Shown one piece after another: positions 60,516 through 64,000 of a stretch of DNA of 64,000 bases. Both the position numbers and the translations under genes were made by a program. The notes beneath the pieces are model-generated. The model was not told the origin of the DNA and did not search any database. It saw nothing but the letters and a program-made list of their open reading frames with translations. The DNA comes from CALKJU01 sp035326425 (GTDB lineage Bacteria; Pseudomonadota; Alphaproteobacteria; Geminicoccales; Geminicoccaceae): positions 62,001 to 126,000 of the forward strand of contig DAOLFG010000004.1 of the NCBI GenBank assembly GCA_035326425.1. The letters run 5' to 3'. How positions within the stretch are numbered: the first letter of the stretch is position 1; each line of letters opens with the position of its first letter.

Positions 60516-61625
60516 ATGCCGATCGATGCCGCCTTCTGGCGCGGGCGCCGCGTGCTCGTCACCGGCTGCACCGGCTTCAAGGGCTCATGGCTGACCGCTT
60601 GGCTGAGCCGGCTGGGGGCCCGGGTCTGGGGTTGCGGCCTCGACCCCGCGACCGAGCCCGCGCTGTTCGATCTCGCCGGCATCGCCGGGCTGGTCGAGCG
60701 GCTCCCCTGCGACATCCGCGATGCCGCCGCCGTGCGGGGCCTGGTGGCGCGGGCGGCCCCGGAAGTGGTCTTCCATCTCGCTGCCCAGCCGCTGGTGCTG
60801 GAGAGCCTGCGCGATCCGCTGCGCACGCTCGCCACCAATGCCATGGGCACCGCGCATCTGCTCGAGGCCGTGCGGGCGTTCGGCAACGTCCGCGCCGTCA
60901 TCGTGGTGACGAGCGACAAGTGCTACCGCGACACCCGGCTGCCCTGCGCCGAGGACGATCCGCTCGGCGGCTGCGATCCCTACAGCGCCAGCAAGGCGGC
61001 GGCCGAGATCGTGGTCGCCGCCTGGCGGCACAGCTTCCTGCGCGCCGAGCTCGGCACGGGAGTGGGAGTGGCGACGGCGCGCGCCGGCAATGTCGTCGGC
61101 GGCGGCGACTTCAACGCCGACCGGCTGCTGCCCGACCTGGTTCGCGCCGCCCATGCCGGCCGGCCGGCGGTGCTGCGCCATCCCCATGCCATCCGGCCCT
61201 GGCAGCATGTGCTCGACGCGCTCCACGGCTACCTGTCGCTGGCACAGGCCCTGCACGACCGGCCGGCGCAGTTCGCCACGAGCTGGAACTTCGGCCCATC
61301 GGCCGACGATGCCTGGACCGTGGCGGAGGTGGCGGCATTCGCGCTGCGCCAGCTCGGCTACGGCAGCTGCGAGGTCCGCGAGCAGCCCTATCTGCACGAG
61401 ACCGCCTTCCTCAGGCTGTCGTCGTCGCGGGCGCGCCAGCGCCTGGGCTGGCGCCCGATGCTCGATATCGAGCGCACCATCGCCTGGACCGTCGAGGGCT
61501 ACAGGGCCCTGCTCAACGGCGGCGGCCGCGGCTGGATGGAGGAGCAGATCGACAGCTATCCGGGCGCGGCCGGGCCGACGCTCCCGGCGGTGCTGCCCGC
61601 CGCCGCCGAGGCCGCCCATGTCTAG
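60516..61625 (+). CDS. rfbG: CDP-glucose 4,6-dehydratase
   Basis: 369-residue extended SDR enzyme. Cofactor loop VTGCTGFKGSWLTAWLSRLG (TGxxGFKGSW is specific for RfbG), active-site YSASKAAAEI (YxxxK), and the CDP-sugar region VVGGGDFNADRLLPDLVRA. The final FLRLSSSRARQRLGWRP is also family-typical. It converts CDP-glucose to CDP-4-keto-6-deoxyglucose with bound NAD. Start ATG with GAGGG upstream; the frame begins earlier at 60453, but this start gives the normal N-terminus. Overlaps rfbF by 8 nt. Confidence 0.95.
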   Translation: MPIDAAFWRGRRVLVTGCTGFKGSWLTAWLSRLGARVWGCGLDPATEPALFDLAGIAGLVERLPCDIRDAAAVRGLVARAAPEVVFHLAAQPLVLESLRDPLRTLATNAMGTAHLLEAVRAFGNVRAVIVVTSDKCYRDTRLPCAEDDPLGGCDPYSASKAAAEIVVAAWRHSFLRAELGTGVGVATARAGNVVGGGDFNADRLLPDLVRAAHAGRPAVLRHPHAIRPWQHVLDALHGYLSLAQALHDRPAQFATSWNFGPSADDAWTVAEVAAFALRQLGYGSCEVREQPYLHETAFLRLSSSRARQRLGWRPMLDIERTIAWTVEGYRALLNGGGRGWMEEQIDSYPGAAGPTLPAVLPAAAEAAHV

Positions 61626-62412
61626 GCCAGTCGACATCCCGGTCTTCGTGCTGTGCGGCGGCCTCGGCACCCGCCTCGGCGACGTCACCCGCACGCAGCC
61701 CAAGCCGATGATCGAGATCGGCGGCCGGCCGATGCTGACCCATGTCATGGACTGCTACGACCGCGCCGGCTTTCGCCGCTTCGTGCTCTGCGCCGGCTAC
61801 CGCGCCGACGTGATCAGCAGCTATTTCCTCAACTTCGCCAGCCTCAACTCCGACTTCACGGTCGACCTGCGCGGCCGGCAGGTGGCCTACCACCAGACCG
61901 GCTACACGCCCGACTGGGAGGTCACCGTCGCCCATACCGGCGCCAAGGCCATGACCGGTGCCCGCATCGCCCGGGCGGCGGCGCGCCATCTCGGCGACGC
62001 CCAGCACTTCGCCGTCACCTATGGCGACGGCCTCACCGACGCCGATCTCGGCGAGGAGCTGGAGTTCCATCTCGCGCACGACCGCCTGGGCACGGTGCTG
62101 GCGGTCAACTCGCCCTCGCCGTTCGGCCGTCTCGAGCTGCACGAGGACGGTGCGGCGGCCTTCGTCGAGAAGCCGGTCCGGCCGGACGAGTGGGTGAACG
62201 GCGGCTTCTTCATCTTCCGGCGCGCCTTCCTCGACTACCTGTCCGCCGACGAGGGCTGCGTGCTCGAGCGCGACGCCCTGCCCCGCCTCGCCCGTGACGG
62301 GCAGCTGATGATGCATCGCTGGCAAGGCTTCTGGTCCTGCGTCGACACCGTGCCGGACCAGCAACGCCTTTCGGGCCTGTGGGAGGAGGGAGCGGCACCG
62401 TGGAAATGTTGA
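61618..62412 (+). CDS. rfbF: glucose-1-phosphate cytidylyltransferase
   Basis: 264 residues. The nucleotidyltransferase signature LCGGLGTRLGDVTRTQPKPM is followed by EIGGRPMLTHVMD, and the sugar-binding YGDGLTDADL and FVEKP segments are intact. It makes CDP-glucose from CTP and glucose 1-phosphate, the substrate of the dehydratase encoded just upstream. The gene order dehydratase then cytidylyltransferase is reversed from the classical rfbF-rfbG. Confidence 0.95.
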   Translation: MSRPVDIPVFVLCGGLGTRLGDVTRTQPKPMIEIGGRPMLTHVMDCYDRAGFRRFVLCAGYRADVISSYFLNFASLNSDFTVDLRGRQVAYHQTGYTPDWEVTVAHTGAKAMTGARIARAAARHLGDAQHFAVTYGDGLTDADLGEELEFHLAHDRLGTVLAVNSPSPFGRLELHEDGAAAFVEKPVRPDEWVNGGFFIFRRAFLDYLSADEGCVLERDALPRLARDGQLMMHRWQGFWSCVDTVPDQQRLSGLWEEGAAPWKC

Positions 62413-62972
62413 AGCCGCGGCATTTCGAGGTCCTGGCGCGGCCCATGCCGGGCGTCGTGCTGCTGGAAGGCCAGCCCCGCCGCGACGAGCGCGGCCTCTT
62501 CACCCGCTGCTTCTGCCGGCAGGAGCTGCGCGCCATCGGCATCGACCGCGAGGTCGAGCAGGCCAACATGTCGCTCAGCGCCAGCCGCGGCACGCTGCGC
62601 GGCCTGCACTACCAGATCGGCATCGCCGCCGAGACCAAGATCGTCTCCTGCCTGCAGGGCGCGCTCTGGGACGTGGTGCTCGACCTGCGCTCGGGCTCCC
62701 CGACCTTCGGCCGGCATTTCGCCGCCGAGCTCTCGCCCGCCAACCGCCGCGCCATGGTGGTGCCCGAGGGCTGTGCCCACGGCTTCCTCACCCTCACCGA
62801 CGAGGCCCTGGCCTTCTACCTCGTCTCCAGCGCCTACGACCCGCTGCGCGAGCGCGGCGTCCGCTGGGACGACCCGGCCTTCGAGATCGCCTGGCCGTTC
62901 CCGCCGATGGTGGTCTCGCCGCGCGACCGGACCCATCCCGACTTCGATCCGGGCTGGCACCTCGCCGCCTGA
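62406..62972 (+). CDS. dTDP-4-dehydrorhamnose 3,5-epimerase-like (RfbC/RmlC family) enzyme
   Basis: 188-residue cupin. RGTLRGLHYQ contains the catalytic His, ETKIVSCLQG a conserved Lys, and PEGCAHGFLTL the second His. Tyr in AFYLVSSAYDP corresponds to the general acid Tyr. RmlC normally acts on dTDP-4-keto-6-deoxyglucose, but here it sits directly behind the CDP-glucose pathway, so a CDP-linked 3- or 3,5-epimerisation is more likely (inference). The ATG overlaps the end of rfbF; a GTG 6 nt earlier is an alternative. Confidence 0.88.
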   Translation: MLKPRHFEVLARPMPGVVLLEGQPRRDERGLFTRCFCRQELRAIGIDREVEQANMSLSASRGTLRGLHYQIGIAAETKIVSCLQGALWDVVLDLRSGSPTFGRHFAAELSPANRRAMVVPEGCAHGFLTLTDEALAFYLVSSAYDPLRERGVRWDDPAFEIAWPFPPMVVSPRDRTHPDFDPGWHLAA

Positions 62973-63919
62973 TGCGCGTCCTGCTGACCGGCGTCGGCTC
63001 GTTCACCGGCTGCTGGTTCGCGACCGCCCTCGCCGAAGCCGGGGCCGATGTCGTCGGCACCTGCCGCGCTTCCCTCGACTCCTATGACGGCCTGTCCCGC
63101 CGCCGGCTCGACACGGTGCTGGCCGCCGGCTGCCGGCTGGTCGAGGGCACGGCCTTCGGCGACGCGGCGTTCGTCGCCGCCATCGCGTCGCATGGTCCGT
63201 TCGACCTGCTCTGCCACCATGGCGCCGAGGTCGGCGACCTGCGGCGTCCCGGCTACGACCCGGTCGCGGCCCTGGCGTCCAACACCCTGAACGCCGATAC
63301 CGTCATGCGCCGGCTGGCCGCCGCCGGCGGCAGGGGGCTGGTCGTCACCGGCAGCGTGTTCGAGGCCGACGAGGGCGGCGGCGAGGGCCCGCCCGTCAAC
63401 GCCTATGGCCTCGCCAAGACCCTCACCTGGCACATGCTGCGCTTCCATGCCGCCGGTGCCGGCCTCGCGGTCGGCCGCTTCGTCGTCCCCCACCCCTTCG
63501 GGCCGCTGGAGAAGCCCGGCTTCACCAGCGGCCTCGTCCGCTCCTGGCTCGCCGGCCGTGAAGGCATCGTCCGCCGGCCCGAGCTGGTCCGCGACTTCGT
63601 GCCCGTCGACCTGCTGGCGAGGGCCTTCGCCGATTTCTGCCGCCGGCTCCTGGGCCATGGCGGATCCGCGCGCGCGGCGCCGACGGGCCATGTCGGCGGC
63701 CTCGGCGAGCTAGCGCTGATGTTCTCCTACGAGTTGGGTTCGCGTCTCGGCCGGCGATGCGCTGTGGCGATCCGTCCCGATCCCGCTCTTTCGGGCGAGC
63801 CGCCCAGGCGAATCAATTCCGGCCGCAGCGTCCTGTCCGACCCCAGCGATGTCGCGCGCTCGTGGGACCGCTACGCGGCTCATCATATATCCGGCGATTC
63901 GAGTTCAATTTATGGTTGA
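62972..63919 (+). CDS. NAD-dependent epimerase/dehydratase (SDR), CDP-sugar cassette
   Basis: 315 residues. The cofactor loop is LLTGVGSFTGCWFATALAEAG, in which the middle Gly of TGxxGxxG is Ser. YGLAK (Tyr-x-x-x-Lys) is intact in VNAYGLAKTLTWHML. It probably reduces or epimerises the 4-keto intermediate to finish the deoxysugar. TGATG overlap with the epimerase gene. The stop codon lies inside an AT-rich element also found near 22.9 kb. Confidence 0.85.
   Translation: MRVLLTGVGSFTGCWFATALAEAGADVVGTCRASLDSYDGLSRRRLDTVLAAGCRLVEGTAFGDAAFVAAIASHGPFDLLCHHGAEVGDLRRPGYDPVAALASNTLNADTVMRRLAAAGGRGLVVTGSVFEADEGGGEGPPVNAYGLAKTLTWHMLRFHAAGAGLAVGRFVVPHPFGPLEKPGFTSGLVRSWLAGREGIVRRPELVRDFVPVDLLARAFADFCRRLLGHGGSARAAPTGHVGGLGELALMFSYELGSRLGRRCAVAIRPDPALSGEPPRRINSGRSVLSDPSDVARSWDRYAAHHISGDSSSIYG
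63900..63919 (+). repeat. AT-rich element shared with the 22.9-kb divergent promoter
   Basis: CGAGTT then CAATTTATGGTTGA. The same sequence with one extra T is found on the minus strand at 22884-22904. In both places it lies upstream of the next gene in the same relative orientation. It spans the stop of the SDR gene here. TATGGTTGA also occurs at 60452-60460 and 63973-63981. Confidence 0.65.
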
Positions 63920-63964
63920 TGACGGTCGGCCCGCCTGTCAGATTGCGCGAGCGGATGGGCGAAT

Positions 63965-64000
63965 ATGGCACCTATGGTTGAGTCTGCTCCCGTCAACGAG
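63965..64000 (+). CDS. possible start of a further gene, cut by the window end
   Basis: An ATG followed by eleven open codons (APMVESAPVNE) runs to the end of the window. Upstream GGATGGGCGA could act as a weak ribosome-binding site. Too short to identify. It may be the next gene of the deoxysugar cassette. Confidence 0.3.
   Translation, partial: MAPMVESAPVNE

Noticed and set aside
63757..63981. A 74-codon plus-strand frame at the window end
   Set aside because: It overlaps the end of the SDR gene in another frame, is Arg/Pro-rich in its first part and has no ribosome-binding site.

Overview
The window is a GC-rich, densely packed chromosomal segment of an alphaproteobacterium. Four things support this: a Caulobacter/Azospirillum-style flagellar block (fliF-fliG-fliH(flbE)-fliN-flbD-flhA-flhF) with the CtrA inhibitor SciP; CtrA-like boxes (TTAA-N7-TTAA type) in front of flagellar units; a DksA with only one of the four zinc-finger cysteines; and many ATGA/GTGA gene junctions. 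A Rhodospirillales- or Geminicoccales-like soil or water bacterium is my best guess. The order cannot be fixed without a search. I see no rRNA, tRNA, CRISPR array or insertion sequence, and no gene-free stretch longer than about 250 bases.

Layout. (1) 1-5258, plus strand: a small-molecule catabolic operon (HpcH/HpaI aldolase, MetE-like methyltransferase, alpha/beta hydrolase, SnoaL-like protein, 3-hydroxyisobutyrate-dehydrogenase-like enzyme, aldo/keto reductase). (2) 5500-12791, plus: a complete peptide-type ABC importer followed by a beta-lactamase-fold hydrolase and AnmK, which reads as a muropeptide salvage operon. (3) 12805-21146, minus: a GNAT enzyme; a FrcBCA-like sugar importer with its own kinase and aldolase; a TauABC-like importer. 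(4) 21242-24135: PssE/PssD-like glycosyltransferase halves, a membrane nucleotidyltransferase, and a divergent O-antigen-polymerase-like gene. (5) 24164-28941: acyl-CoA ligase, hydrolase, and a three-gene tailspike-like cassette. (6) 29123-35190, plus: a tightly coupled glycan operon (four glycosyltransferases, a histidine phosphatase, a deacetylase), followed by an ABC ATPase and a binding protein that have no permeases nearby. (7) 38921-55291, minus: two methyltransferases, an MBL-fold hydrolase, then the flagellar genes, sciP and dksA. (8) 55478-58035: moeB, then fhlB, an unknown gene, fliO and fliP. (9) 58085-60373: an FAD oxidase and a histone-deacetylase-like amidohydrolase. (10) 60516 to the end: a CDP-deoxyhexose cassette (rfbG, rfbF, rfbC-like, SDR).

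The main themes are envelope and surface glycans (regions 4, 6, 10), flagellar assembly under CtrA/SciP/FlbD control (7, 8), and uptake plus catabolism (1-3). Non-coding structure adds to this: an 18-bp perfect palindrome upstream of the CDP-sugar genes; a 20-21 nt AT-rich element shared by two glycan loci 41 kb apart; a 17-bp intercistronic hairpin after the FrcB-like gene; a sigma-54 promoter that overlaps the first possible start of fliK; and an operator-like dyad in front of the tailspike cassette.
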